Positions 36,116 through 44,240 of a stretch of DNA of 64,000 nt are shown here, one piece after another. The position numbers and the translations under genes were made by a program. Within the stretch, counting starts at the first letter, position 1. Each line of letters begins with the position of its first letter. The notes beneath the pieces were generated by a model, which was not told the DNA's origin, did no database searches, and saw only the letters and a list, made by a program, of their open reading frames with translations. Origin of the DNA: Chromatiaceae bacterium (GTDB lineage Bacteria > Pseudomonadota > Gammaproteobacteria > Chromatiales > Chromatiaceae); the NCBI GenBank assembly GCA_024235395.1, contig JACKMK010000001.1, positions 1,488,001 through 1,552,000 of the forward strand. The letters are read 5' to 3'.

Positions 36116-36802
36116 ATGAACGCACCCGTCATCGAGGTCAGCGAGCTCCACAAGACCTACGTACTCGACGGCGTAGAGGTCAAGGCGCTGCGCGGCATCG
36201 ACCTGGTGGTCGAAGCCGGCGAGTTCGTCGCCGTGATGGGTCCGTCCGGATCCGGCAAATCGACGTTGATGAACATCCTGGGTTGTCTCGACCTGCCGGA
36301 CAGCGGGCGATACCTGCTACAGGGGCACGACGTCACGCAGCTGCATGCCGACCAGCTCGCGGCCTTGCGCAATCGCGAGATCGGCTTCGTGTTCCAGAAT
36401 TTCAACCTGCTGCCGCGTACCAGTGCGCTGGAAAACGTCGAGACGCCGCTGGTGTACGCCGGAATCGGCCATGCCGAGCGGACACGTCGCGCGACCGAGA
36501 TGCTTCGCCAGATGGGACTGGAAGACCGTCTCGCGAGCCTGCCGAGCCAGCTGTCCGGCGGACAGCAGCAGCGCGTGGCCATCGCGCGCGCGCTGGTCAC
36601 CCGGCCTGCGCTTTTATTGGCGGACGAGCCGACCGGCAACCTCGATACCGCGACGAGCGCGGAGATCATATCGCTGCTGGAGAAGCTGAACCGTGACGAA
36701 GGCGTTACCGTCGTGTTGATCACGCACGAGCCCGAAGTCGCAGAACGCGCCCGGCGAACGCTCGTCGTACGCGACGGCCGCCTGCAGGAGGAGCGCGGGT
36801 GA
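36116..36802 (+). CDS. MacB-type ABC transporter ATP-binding protein
   Basis: A 228-residue ATPase of the MacB/LolD group. Walker A is MGPSGSGKSTLMN, the Q-loop is GFVFQNFNLLPR, the signature LSGGQQQRVAIARAL, Walker B LLLADEPTGNLD and the switch HEPEVA. It powers the mechanotransmission permease encoded next, which overlaps by four bases (GTGA). MacB is split here into separate ATPase and permease proteins, unlike fused E. coli MacB. Confidence 0.93.
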   Translation: MNAPVIEVSELHKTYVLDGVEVKALRGIDLVVEAGEFVAVMGPSGSGKSTLMNILGCLDLPDSGRYLLQGHDVTQLHADQLAALRNREIGFVFQNFNLLPRTSALENVETPLVYAGIGHAERTRRATEMLRQMGLEDRLASLPSQLSGGQQQRVAIARALVTRPALLLADEPTGNLDTATSAEIISLLEKLNRDEGVTVVLITHEPEVAERARRTLVVRDGRLQEERG

Positions 36803-38013
36803 ACGCCTCGGCGGCCCTGCAACTCGCGTTGCGCGCACTCTGGCGCAACAAGACCCGCGCGATGCTCACCGCACTCGGTGTCGTGATCGGCGTCGCCGCA
36901 GTGATCACCATGGTCGCGATCGGCGCGGGCGCGCAGAAACGTGTGGCCGAGACACTGGACAACCTGGGTACGAACACGCTGGTGATCCGACCGGGCACGG
37001 TGACCCGCGGCGGTGTGCGGACCGGAGCCGGTGGACGCACCAGCCTGTCTCTGGCAGATGCCGAGGCGATCGATGACCTGCGTGGCGTGGTGGCGGTCGC
37101 GCCGAGCATTCGTGCCGCCGGGCAGGTGCGCAACCGGGACGCCAACTGGGGCACCACCATCGAAGGGGTCACGTCAACCTATACCGAGGTACACAACTGG
37201 ACACTTGCGGAAGGCCGCTTCCTGACCGAACAGCACATGATCGGTGCCGCGCACGTGTGTGTCGTCGGTCAGACCGTGGCGCGCGAACTGTTTGGCCTGG
37301 CCAGTCCACTCGGCGAACACCTGCTGGTCAAGGGGACCGCGTGTGAAATCATCGGCGTGATGGCGGGGAAAGGGGCCACCGCCTGGGGCACCGACCAGGA
37401 CGATGCGGTGTACATGCCGATCACGGCGGTTCAGCGCCGCCTGCTCGGCGTCACCCACGTGCACCGCATCGATGTCGCGACCACAGGTCGCGCGGCCTCG
37501 TTCACCCTGCTCGCGGATATCAAGCGATTACTGCGTGAGCGGCATCGCCTGGTCGAGGGTCAGGCCGACGATTTCCGCGTCTACAACCGCGCAGAACTCG
37601 CCGAATCCTCCGAAGAGAGCGCGCGCGTATTCACCTGGTTGCTCGGCAGCATCGCCTCCGTGTCATTGCTGGTCGGCGGCATCGGCATCATGAACGTCAT
37701 GCTGGTATCGGTCACCGAGCGGACCCGCGAGATCGGCATCCGTATGGCCCTGGGCGCACGGCGGCGCGACATCCTGCTGCAGTTCCTGCTCGAGGCGCTG
37801 CTGTTGAGCGCGGTCGGCGGATTGTTCGGCATCATGGTCGGCACCGGCGGCGCCGTCGCGGTGGCGCATTTCTCAGAGCTCTCCGCGATCATTACGCCGT
37901 TTTCGGTGCTGGTCGCGTTTCTGTTCGCCGTGCTGGTGGGTGTCTTCTTCGGTATGCACCCGGCACGCAAGGCTGCAAACCTGCATCCGATAGAGGCGCT
38001 GCGCTTCGAGTAG
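36799..38013 (+). CDS. MacB-type ABC transporter permease
   Basis: A 404-residue permease with the MacB/FtsX architecture: one N-terminal helix (MLTALGVVIGVAAVITMVAIG), a large periplasmic domain (about residues 45-275), then three helices (SIASVSLLVGGIGIMNVMLVSVT, LLSAVGGLFGIMVGTGGAVAV, FSVLVAFLFAVLVGVFFG). TERTREIGIRMALGARRRDIL is the coupling-helix signature and HPARKAANLHPIEALRFE the usual end. It likely exports a drug, toxin or peptide by pumping in the periplasm. It starts at GTG 36799. Confidence 0.92.
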   Translation: MNASAALQLALRALWRNKTRAMLTALGVVIGVAAVITMVAIGAGAQKRVAETLDNLGTNTLVIRPGTVTRGGVRTGAGGRTSLSLADAEAIDDLRGVVAVAPSIRAAGQVRNRDANWGTTIEGVTSTYTEVHNWTLAEGRFLTEQHMIGAAHVCVVGQTVARELFGLASPLGEHLLVKGTACEIIGVMAGKGATAWGTDQDDAVYMPITAVQRRLLGVTHVHRIDVATTGRAASFTLLADIKRLLRERHRLVEGQADDFRVYNRAELAESSEESARVFTWLLGSIASVSLLVGGIGIMNVMLVSVTERTREIGIRMALGARRRDILLQFLLEALLLSAVGGLFGIMVGTGGAVAVAHFSELSAIITPFSVLVAFLFAVLVGVFFGMHPARKAANLHPIEALRFE

Positions 38014-38161
38014 CCGGCTGCGGTCGCCGCGGACGCTCGAACGGTGCGCCGCCCGCCCGCGACGTGATCGGAAACGTCGGGCGATTCAGTCACCGACGTG
38101 CACTGTGGGCACATCCATAGCGCGGCAAAAGGCGCGTGTCCCGCACCTCAACCGGTGGGCA

Positions 38162-38647
38162 CTACGGCTTGATATCCAACACCGGTGTGTCGGCAAAGGC
38201 ATCGATGCCGTCGATCTCGATCGTGGTGCCGTCGACCGACAGCACCCGACAACGGCTCAGCGCGATCAGGTTCGGGCGAACCGGTGCGCGCGTGGCGAAC
38301 ACGCCGCGCAACGGATTGTCAGGGTTTGCACGCGGATGGACCTGCAGGATGGACCTCTGCTCAGGGGTGTCATTGCGGTCGAACCAGTACAGCACCCAGA
38401 TCGACTCGAACTGCTCCAGGCCCAACAGCGCCGGCCGATAGCGGGGCTCGATCTCGATTGTCGTACGCCCGTCGCGTTTGCGCACCCATCCGATCGGTCG
38501 TACCTCGTAGACCGGTGCTGCCGGATCGGCGTCCTGCGCAGGCACACCACCACGCGGATCGGGCCAAGCCGCAGCCGCACCGATCGCGATGGCCAGCGCC
38601 CCGCCCCAGGTAACCGACGACCGGATCACGACCGACCCGTTGGCCAC
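38162..38647 (-). CDS. TrmO/TsaA-like methyltransferase domain with putative signal peptide
   Basis: A 161-residue protein whose body (from about residue 45) is a TrmO-type SAM-binding beta-barrel: VRPIGWVRKRDG, LGLEQFESIWVLYWFDRND, HPRANPDNPLRGVFATRAPVRPNLIALSRCRVLSVDG, and the end DAFADTPVLDIKP. Normal TrmO methylates t6A37 of tRNA in the cytoplasm. Here, after GTG 38647, residues 10-27 (VTWGGALAIAIGAAAAW) form a hydrophobic stretch and a polar linker follows, like a signal peptide. A longer start at GTG 38707 is possible but has no ribosome-binding site. The exported form would have no tRNA substrate. Confidence 0.7.
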   Translation of the reverse strand: MANGSVVIRSSVTWGGALAIAIGAAAAWPDPRGGVPAQDADPAAPVYEVRPIGWVRKRDGRTTIEIEPRYRPALLGLEQFESIWVLYWFDRNDTPEQRSILQVHPRANPDNPLRGVFATRAPVRPNLIALSRCRVLSVDGTTIEIDGIDAFADTPVLDIKP

Positions 38648-38910
38648 ATGACCCGATGAACGGCGGGCCGGCCGTTGAATTCGAACATCGCCACCTTGTA
38701 CGAACACCTGATCGCTTGAATGGTTCTGGGATTGGATCAGACTCCTTGGGCGACTGCCAAGTGCCCCCCGACGCCGCGCACCGCGCCAGTCGTTCAGAGG
38801 CGTGACCCGTTCAGGTGGCGAACCACCGACGAACGCGCGACGCGTGGCTTTCGGTCGTGCGCCGGTTTGCGCTTAGACTGGTCGACCGGACTCTGTCAGT
38901 GCAATCGCCG

Positions 38911-39324
38911 ATGACCCACCAGGAAATCATTGAACACCGCACCCGCGGCCGTGGTACCTACGACATCACCGACCAGGTGCAGCGGGTGGTACGCGAAGCC
39001 GCGATTGAGACCGGCCTGTGCCACCTGTTTGTCCAACACACCAGTGCCTCACTGATCGTCTGCGAGAACGCCGACCCCAGCGTCCGCAGTGACCTCGAAC
39101 GGTTCATGCAACGCCTGGTCCCCGACGGCGATGCGATCTACAACCATACGATGGAGGGGCCCGACGACATGCCGGCGCATATCCGTTCGATCCTCACCCA
39201 GGTCGATATGACCGTACCGGTGTCTCGCGGGCGATGCGCGCTGGGGACCTGGCAGGGGATCTACCTCTACGAGCACCGCCACCATCCGCATCGGCGCCAG
39301 ATCGTGGTGACGGTCAGGGATTGA
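38911..39324 (+). CDS. yjbQ: YjbQ/UPF0047 family protein
   Basis: A 137-residue protein of the universal UPF0047 family, a small trimeric beta fold. Signatures are GLCHLFVQHTSASLIVCENADPSVRSDLE, HTMEGPDDMPAHIRSIL and LGTWQGIYLYEHR. E. coli YjbQ has weak thiamin phosphate synthase activity; the cellular role is unsettled. The ATG at 38911 begins the conserved part; the frame is open further upstream without good signals. Confidence 0.9.
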   Translation: MTHQEIIEHRTRGRGTYDITDQVQRVVREAAIETGLCHLFVQHTSASLIVCENADPSVRSDLERFMQRLVPDGDAIYNHTMEGPDDMPAHIRSILTQVDMTVPVSRGRCALGTWQGIYLYEHRHHPHRRQIVVTVRD

Positions 39325-39349
39325 GCCGGCAGGCAGGACGCCTGCCGGC
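39325..39349. terminator. Perfect hairpin between convergent yjbQ and ialB-like gene
   Basis: GCCGGCAGGC (39325-39334) pairs perfectly with GCCTGCCGGC (39340-39349) around AGGAC, starting right after the yjbQ stop codon. There is no T-tract; it probably ends or protects transcripts from both sides. Confidence 0.55.
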
Positions 39350-39359
39350 GGCACGTGCG

Positions 39360-39884
39360 CTATTTCTTCTCTTTGAGCACCGCGAGGGCCTTAGTCAGGC
39401 CGTTCAGCGACAGCGGCAGACCGACCACCTGCTTGGTCGGTGTCGCGACCCGTATCACCGCCTGTTCGCCCTTCTTCAAGCTGGCCAGCATCGCATCCGG
39501 GATCGGTGTCGCGATCGTGGTGCAGCCGTCCGCTGCACAGAGGAAATAGTTCAGCTTGAGGGGTTCTGCACCCTCCAGGGTCAACGCGGCGCCCGGGGGC
39601 AACAGCGAACCGAGCGGAACCGTGACCACCAGCATGGGCTCCTTGTGTTCCGGCCGGAACGCGATCCGCGCGCCCAGCACGAGTTGCCCGGTGTCCTTCT
39701 TGGTCACGTTCTGAAACACGTAACACAGCTTGTCTTTGCCGTCCGGCCCTTCCTCGCAGCGATAACCCCAATCCCCGTAGGTCGGGATCTGGTCCGCGTT
39801 TTTATCTTCGGCGCCAATGGCTTGGCTGACCATCAGCGAACCGGCGAGCGTCACAAGCAAAGCAGAAAAAATCTTGCGCATCAT
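39360..39884 (-). CDS. Invasion-associated locus B (IalB)-family periplasmic protein
   Basis: A 174-residue exported protein with a signal peptide (residues 1-24, ending AIG-A). The IalB pattern is intact: YGDWGYRCEE...LCYVFQNVTKKDTGQLVLG, then VTVPLGSLLPPGAALTLEG and the disulfide pair in FLCAADGCTT. Found widely in proteobacteria, including non-pathogens; the function is unclear, possibly envelope stability. It has a good start region and stands alone upstream of the divergent peroxiredoxin gene. Confidence 0.87.
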   Translation of the reverse strand: MMRKIFSALLVTLAGSLMVSQAIGAEDKNADQIPTYGDWGYRCEEGPDGKDKLCYVFQNVTKKDTGQLVLGARIAFRPEHKEPMLVVTVPLGSLLPPGAALTLEGAEPLKLNYFLCAADGCTTIATPIPDAMLASLKKGEQAVIRVATPTKQVVGLPLSLNGLTKALAVLKEKK

Positions 39885-40026
39885 GCATTCCGTTTAGAAA
39901 AAAGTCTTCGCAGTCTATCGGCAAACTGCACCGGCAACAAAGACAGCCAGCCGCGGCTGAGGTTCCAGGGAAGGGTCGCGCGGAGCGACTCCGGCGCCAC
40001 TCACACACGAACCGAACGGACGATCG

Positions 40027-40063
40027 ATAGCCATTCGCTATCTATATATTAGAAACAAATGAT
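40027..40063. promoter_or_regulatory. OxyR-type binding site before the peroxiredoxin gene
   Basis: ATAG-N7-CTAT-N7-TTAG-N7-TGAT spans 37 bp, the length and phasing of the OxyR consensus ATAG-N7-CTAT-N7-ATAG-N7-CTAT. The first two tetramers are perfect, the third has 3 of 4 and the fourth 2 of 4 bases. It ends at the -35 region of the candidate promoter. Confidence 0.6.
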
Positions 40064-40092
40064 TTCATTAATGAGTGGGAAATCTCGATACT
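40064..40092 (+). promoter_or_regulatory. Activator-dependent promoter of the peroxiredoxin gene
   Basis: A weak -35 TTCATT (40064-40069) and -10 GATACT (40087-40092) with a 17-base spacer directly follow the OxyR-type site, as expected for OxyR activation. Confidence 0.4.
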
Positions 40093-40133
40093 GCATCCAC
40101 TCAAGTTAAACGCATCTTTATGGAGACCGAGTG

Positions 40134-40886
40134 ATGAAATTGCAGAATCGTGAAGGCCAGCGCATTCCCAGTGTCGTATTCCGGACCCGCCGCGAACACG
40201 AATGGGTCGATGTCAGCTCAGACGAGGTCTTCGGCGGCAAGACGGTCGTGGTGTTCGCCCTGCCCGGCGCCTTCACCCCGACCTGCTCGTCGACCCACGT
40301 ACCGCGCTACAACCAGCTCGCTGCGGAGTTCAAGCGCCACGGCGTCGACGACATCGTCTGCGTGTCGGTCAACGACGCCTTCGTGATGAACGAGTGGCGT
40401 GCCGAGCAGAAGGCCTGGAACCTGACCTTCCTGCCGGACGGCAACGGCGACTTCAGTCGCGGCATGGGCATGCTGGTCCCCAAGGAAGACCTCGGTTTCG
40501 GTGAGCGCTCCTGGCGCTACTCGATGCTCGTCAAAGACGGGGTGATCGAGAAGATGTTCATCGAGCCGGACGTGCCGGGTGACCCGTTCGAGGTGTCGGA
40601 TGCCGACACCATGCTGGCCTACGTCGCGCCGAATGCGAACAAGCCGCTCGACGTCACCGTGTTCACCCGCGAGGGCTGTCCATTCTGCAGCCGCGCCAAG
40701 GGCATGCTGCGTGACTCCGGCATCCAGTTCGACGAGCTGGTACTGAACCGCGACTACAGCGAGGTCACGCTGCGCGCTGTGGCCGGCATCTCGATGGTGC
40801 CGCAGGTGTTCGTCAACGGCGAACACATCGGTGGCTCGGACAAGCTCGAGGAGTTTCTCGGCGGACGTGACAAGGCCGCGGCCTGA
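40134..40886 (+). CDS. Hybrid peroxiredoxin-glutaredoxin (glutathione-type peroxidase)
   Basis: A 250-residue fusion: a Prx5-type peroxiredoxin (about residues 1-165) with the peroxidatic Cys C51 in PGAFTPTCSSTHVP, and a glutaredoxin (170-245) with the CPFC site C182/C185. It reduces peroxides with glutathione, the glutaredoxin part recycling the peroxiredoxin. The ATG at 40134 has GGAG eight bases upstream. The next gene encodes its likely reductase. In Chromatium gracile the same pair (GarB and GarA) works with glutathione amide. Upstream lies an OxyR-type site. Confidence 0.92.
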   Translation: MKLQNREGQRIPSVVFRTRREHEWVDVSSDEVFGGKTVVVFALPGAFTPTCSSTHVPRYNQLAAEFKRHGVDDIVCVSVNDAFVMNEWRAEQKAWNLTFLPDGNGDFSRGMGMLVPKEDLGFGERSWRYSMLVKDGVIEKMFIEPDVPGDPFEVSDADTMLAYVAPNANKPLDVTVFTREGCPFCSRAKGMLRDSGIQFDELVLNRDYSEVTLRAVAGISMVPQVFVNGEHIGGSDKLEEFLGGRDKAAA

Positions 40887-40912
40887 GGCATAACCCCCGG
40901 TGAAAAGATCCC

Positions 40913-40940
40913 GGCTGCGGGAGGGTCTACTCCCGCAGCC
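40913..40940. repeat. Perfect 11-bp stem-loop between the peroxidase and reductase genes
   Basis: GGCTGCGGGAG (40913-40923) pairs perfectly with CTCCCGCAGCC (40930-40940) around GGTCTA. A second smaller hairpin, GCCGGG/CCCGGC, follows at 40943-40960. No T-tract follows, so read-through into the reductase gene is expected at reduced level. Confidence 0.6.
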
Positions 40941-40979
40941 ACGCCGGGACCATGCCCGGCAGTATTCTGGAGTAACGAG

Positions 40980-42389
40980 ATGAACACGCACTTCGACCTG
41001 ATCGCCATCGGTGGCGGCAGTGGCGGCCTGGCCGTGGCCGAAAAAGCGGCACAATTCGGCAAGCGCGTCGCGGTGATCGAGTCCGGCAGGCTCGGTGGAA
41101 CCTGCGTGAACAACGGCTGCGTACCGAAAAAGGTCATGTGGTACGCGGCCAATCTGGCACACGCGGTCGACGACGCCAACGATTTCGGCATTCCGGCCCA
41201 ACGCGGCCGGACCGACTGGCGCAAGCTGGTCGGTGGACGGCAATCCTACATCGGTCGCATCAACCGTTACTGGGACAGTTACGTCGACGACAGCGGCATC
41301 ACCCGCGTCGAGGGCGCCGCCCGATTCATCGATGCACACACGATCGAGGCCGCCGGCCAACGCTTCTCTGCCGATCACATCGTCGTCGCGACCGGTGGCC
41401 GCCCGATCGTGCCGCCGGTCCCCGGCGCCGAACTCGGCATCACCTCCGACGGTTTCTTCGCGCTGCAGGAGCAGCCGCGCAGGGTCGCGATCATCGGTGC
41501 CGGCTACATCGGCGTGGAACTGGCCGGCGTGCTGCGCGCGCTGGGATCCGACGTCAGCGTGGTCGCGCTCGAGGCCCGTGTCCTCGAGACCTTCGACGAG
41601 ATGATCGGCGACGTGCTGATGGACGAGATGCGCAAACAGGGTATCGAACTGCACATGAGCTTCCAGGTCGCAGGCCTGGTAGAGACCGCTGCCGGTATCG
41701 CGCTGGACGCCAGCAACGGCGATCGTCTGGACGGATTCGATGCGGTGATCTGGGCGGTCGGTCGCGCACCGAACACCCGTGAACTGGCGCTGGAGAAAGC
41801 CGGCGTGGCGACACGTGCGAACGGCATAGTACCCACCGACGCGTTTCAGAACACCAATGTTCCCGGGATCTATGCGATTGGTGACATCACCGGCCGCACG
41901 CCACTGACCCCGGTCGCGATCGCCGCCGGCCGGCGCCTGGCCGCACGCCTGTTCGACGCCCAGCCGGAAAGCCGGGTCGACTACGACAACATCCCGAGCG
42001 TCGTGTTCGCCCACCCGCCGGTCGGCACCGTCGGCCTGACCGAGCAACAGGCGCGCGAGCGGCACGCGAAGGTGACGGTCTACAAGACCGACTTCACACC
42101 GATGCGTCACGCGCTGTCGGAACACGGTGTGACCACCGCGATGAAGCTGGTGTGCACGGGCGAGGAACAGCGCGTGGTCGGCATCCACCTGATCGGTGAC
42201 AACGTCGACGAGATGCTGCAGGGCTTCGCGGTGGCGGTGAAGATGGGTGCGACCAAGGCCGACTTCGATGACACCATCGCCATCCACCCGGTCAGCGCCG
42301 AGGAACTGGTGACCATGAAGGTACCCGAGCCGGACCCCCACCCGCATCACGGTATCGATGCCGGGGTCGAATGGCGCGAGGCCGGTTGA
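40980..42389 (+). CDS. gor: Glutathione (amide) reductase, NADH-type coenzyme site
   Basis: A 469-residue class I flavoprotein disulfide reductase. The FAD motif is IAIGGGSGGLAVAEKAA, the redox disulfide C42/C47 lies in GGTCVNNGCVPKK, and the C-terminal active-site motif is HPVSAEELVTM. The second Rossmann motif GAGYIGVELAG (172-182) is followed by VALEARVLETFD. E. coli Gor has VRKHAPLRSFD there; both NADPH-binding arginines are replaced, by Leu197 and Glu203, and Glu198 follows the strand, typical of NADH binding. This fits glutathione amide reductase (GarA) of purple sulfur bacteria. GGAG precedes the ATG. Confidence 0.93.
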   Translation: MNTHFDLIAIGGGSGGLAVAEKAAQFGKRVAVIESGRLGGTCVNNGCVPKKVMWYAANLAHAVDDANDFGIPAQRGRTDWRKLVGGRQSYIGRINRYWDSYVDDSGITRVEGAARFIDAHTIEAAGQRFSADHIVVATGGRPIVPPVPGAELGITSDGFFALQEQPRRVAIIGAGYIGVELAGVLRALGSDVSVVALEARVLETFDEMIGDVLMDEMRKQGIELHMSFQVAGLVETAAGIALDASNGDRLDGFDAVIWAVGRAPNTRELALEKAGVATRANGIVPTDAFQNTNVPGIYAIGDITGRTPLTPVAIAAGRRLAARLFDAQPESRVDYDNIPSVVFAHPPVGTVGLTEQQARERHAKVTVYKTDFTPMRHALSEHGVTTAMKLVCTGEEQRVVGIHLIGDNVDEMLQGFAVAVKMGATKADFDDTIAIHPVSAEELVTMKVPEPDPHPHHGIDAGVEWREAG

Positions 42390-42457
42390 CACCGACGATG
42401 CACATCGATGCGGACAAGCCGGATGATGCGTGGCCGCGGCTTTAACGGTCGTCTATA

Positions 42458-42481
42458 GTGGACCTGCATAGGCAGGTCCAC
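42458..42481. promoter_or_regulatory. 24-bp perfect inverted repeat next to a -10 box
   Basis: GTGGACCTGC (42458-42467) and GCAGGTCCAC (42472-42481) are perfectly complementary around ATAG. A -10-like TATAGT (42453-42458) abuts it and the next start codon is 17 bases downstream. It may be a repressor operator at the transcription start or a hairpin at the mRNA 5' end. Confidence 0.5.
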
Positions 42482-42498
42482 ACGGCTTTGGGAGGACC

Positions 42499-43413
42499 AT
42501 GGCTGCATCACCGCCGGTTCCGCCCCCGATCTCCCCTCAGGCTCCACCCTCTGCGCTCCAGGGAATCGGTGTCAATCTGATCGACAACCCCGGGCTCTGG
42601 TTCGACGAAGTCAGTCGCGAACTCACCCTGGCGCTGAAAACACTGCTACCCAATCTGCTCGCGGCGATCGCATTGGCGCTCCTCGGCTGGCTCGCGGCAA
42701 TCGTGCTGCGCTGGCTGATCATGCGCTTCGGCAAAGGGCTCGACGCAATCCTCGCGGTGGTTCACCGGTGGTCCGGGCAACAGGTCGCCCAACCGCGCTG
42801 GTCGGTTTCCAACCTGGTCGCCAAGATCGTGTTCTGGATCGTCCTCGCGTACACGCTGAGTGCAGCGGCCGAACAGCTCGGGCTGACCACATTCGCACGC
42901 TGGGTACTGGGACTGCTCGGCTACCTGCCCAGCCTGCTGATCAGCCTGTTCATCCTGTTCATCGGTTACCTGATCGCCGGCGGCATCAGGAACCTGATCA
43001 TCGTCGTCGCGGACAGCAGTGGTTTTCAGCATGGCCTGTCGCTCGGCCATCTGACGTCGGGACTGGTGCTGGCGTTCACGCTGCTGCTGGCGTTGGACCA
43101 GCTGGGCCTCGACGTGACCCTGTTCGCGACCATCATCACGCTGGCTGCCGCAGCGCTCTTCGCGAGCGTCGCCCTGGCGTTCGGTATCGGCGCGGCCGAC
43201 GCGGTGCGCAACGTGATGGCTTCGCACTATGTACGTCGTGCCTACCAGCCGGGCCAGCGGGTCCAGATCCACGGGATGCAGGGCGAGATCCTGGAGATGA
43301 GCCAGGTCGCAGTGATCGTCGAGACCGAAGACGGCGAGGCCTGGATTCCGGCGCGCCTGTTTCTCGAAGGCGTCGCGCTGATCGCTGGCGATGAGGACGG
43401 CGAACGTGCTTGA
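42499..43413 (+). CDS. MscS-like small-channel membrane protein
   Basis: A 304-residue protein. After a Pro-rich N-terminus, about five membrane helices follow (LLPNLLAAIALALLGWLAAIVL, IVFWIVLAYTLSAAA, LPSLLISLFILFIGYLIAG, LTSGLVLAFTLLLALDQ, LFATIITLAAAALFASVALAFGIGAADAVRN). The last helix and the beta segment YQPGQRVQIHGMQGEILEMSQVAVIVETEDGEAWIPARLFLE resemble the pore helix and beta domain of MscS. It probably acts in osmotic protection. GGAGG precedes the ATG closely. It overlaps the next gene by eight bases. Confidence 0.8.
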   Translation: MAASPPVPPPISPQAPPSALQGIGVNLIDNPGLWFDEVSRELTLALKTLLPNLLAAIALALLGWLAAIVLRWLIMRFGKGLDAILAVVHRWSGQQVAQPRWSVSNLVAKIVFWIVLAYTLSAAAEQLGLTTFARWVLGLLGYLPSLLISLFILFIGYLIAGGIRNLIIVVADSSGFQHGLSLGHLTSGLVLAFTLLLALDQLGLDVTLFATIITLAAAALFASVALAFGIGAADAVRNVMASHYVRRAYQPGQRVQIHGMQGEILEMSQVAVIVETEDGEAWIPARLFLEGVALIAGDEDGERA

Positions 43414-44239
43414 TGCCGTCACCAAGGGTTTTCTGACGCAACATCCGGCCTCCGCGGCACGGACGCTGGCACGTCTCGACAGCCGTGATGTCGAGGCCGT
43501 GTTCAGTGCGATGCCACATGCGGTCGCCGCCAGGGTACTGGAACAGATGGCACCGGGTTCAGCCAGCCGCTGCCTGTTGCTCCTTCCACCTGCGACCGCC
43601 GGTGAGATCCTCGCCCGGACCACGCTGCTCAATGCGGTGGCCGCGCTCCGCGTGATGCAACCCGCACAGGTCCAGACACTGCTTGCCGTGGTACCACGCC
43701 CGATCGCGGCACGCCTGCGGCTGCGGCTGCGTTTCTCGGAATCGGTGGTCGGTGCGTACGTCGACGAGGATGTATTGACCCTGCTACCGGATCAGCGGGT
43801 CGGCGATGCATTGCGCCTGTTCCGGCGCAGCGGCCAGCACACCGGGCAGACGATTCCGGTCCTCGATCGCGACCGCCGCCTGCTCGGCATCGCCGACCTG
43901 GGCGACCTGCTCGGCGCAAACGATCGGCGCCTGTTGCAGCACGTGTTGCGTCCCGCGCGCGCGGTGTTGCATGCGCGCACCGCGCTACAGGCGGTGACCG
44001 CCCATCCGGCCTGGCTGACCCATGACAGCCTGCCGGTGATCAACCGTAACGGTGTCTTCCAGGGCGTACTGCGGCGCTCGCGCGTCATGGAAGAGGGACA
44101 GGACCTGTTGACCGAGGTCACCGACCGCAACGAGCTCATCACCACCCGCGCCGCGTTGGCCGACATCTTCTGGGTGGCAGTCGGTGCGCTGTTCATCGGC
44201 GGGTCGGTGGCGACCGAGCGGGAACCGAGGGACAGATGA
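43406..44239 (+). CDS. MgtE N-terminal plus CBS-domain protein without transport domain
   Basis: A 277-residue protein matching only the cytoplasmic half of MgtE: the alpha-helical N domain (TLARLDSRDVEAVFSAMPHAVAARVLEQM, ...) followed by a pair of CBS motifs (VDEDVLTLLPDQRVGDALRLFRR...IPVLDRDRRLLGIADLGDLL, and LPVINRNGVFQGVLRRSRV). The C-terminus has one short hydrophobic segment (IFWVAVGALFIGGSVA) instead of the five-helix pore. The start is GTG 43406 with TGAGGA eight bases before it; ATG 43391 is an alternative. It directly precedes full-length mgtE, so it may regulate it or the MscS-like channel by sensing Mg2+ or a nucleotide. Confidence 0.78.
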   Translation: MLDAVTKGFLTQHPASAARTLARLDSRDVEAVFSAMPHAVAARVLEQMAPGSASRCLLLLPPATAGEILARTTLLNAVAALRVMQPAQVQTLLAVVPRPIAARLRLRLRFSESVVGAYVDEDVLTLLPDQRVGDALRLFRRSGQHTGQTIPVLDRDRRLLGIADLGDLLGANDRRLLQHVLRPARAVLHARTALQAVTAHPAWLTHDSLPVINRNGVFQGVLRRSRVMEEGQDLLTEVTDRNELITTRAALADIFWVAVGALFIGGSVATEREPRDR

Positions 44240-44240
44240 C

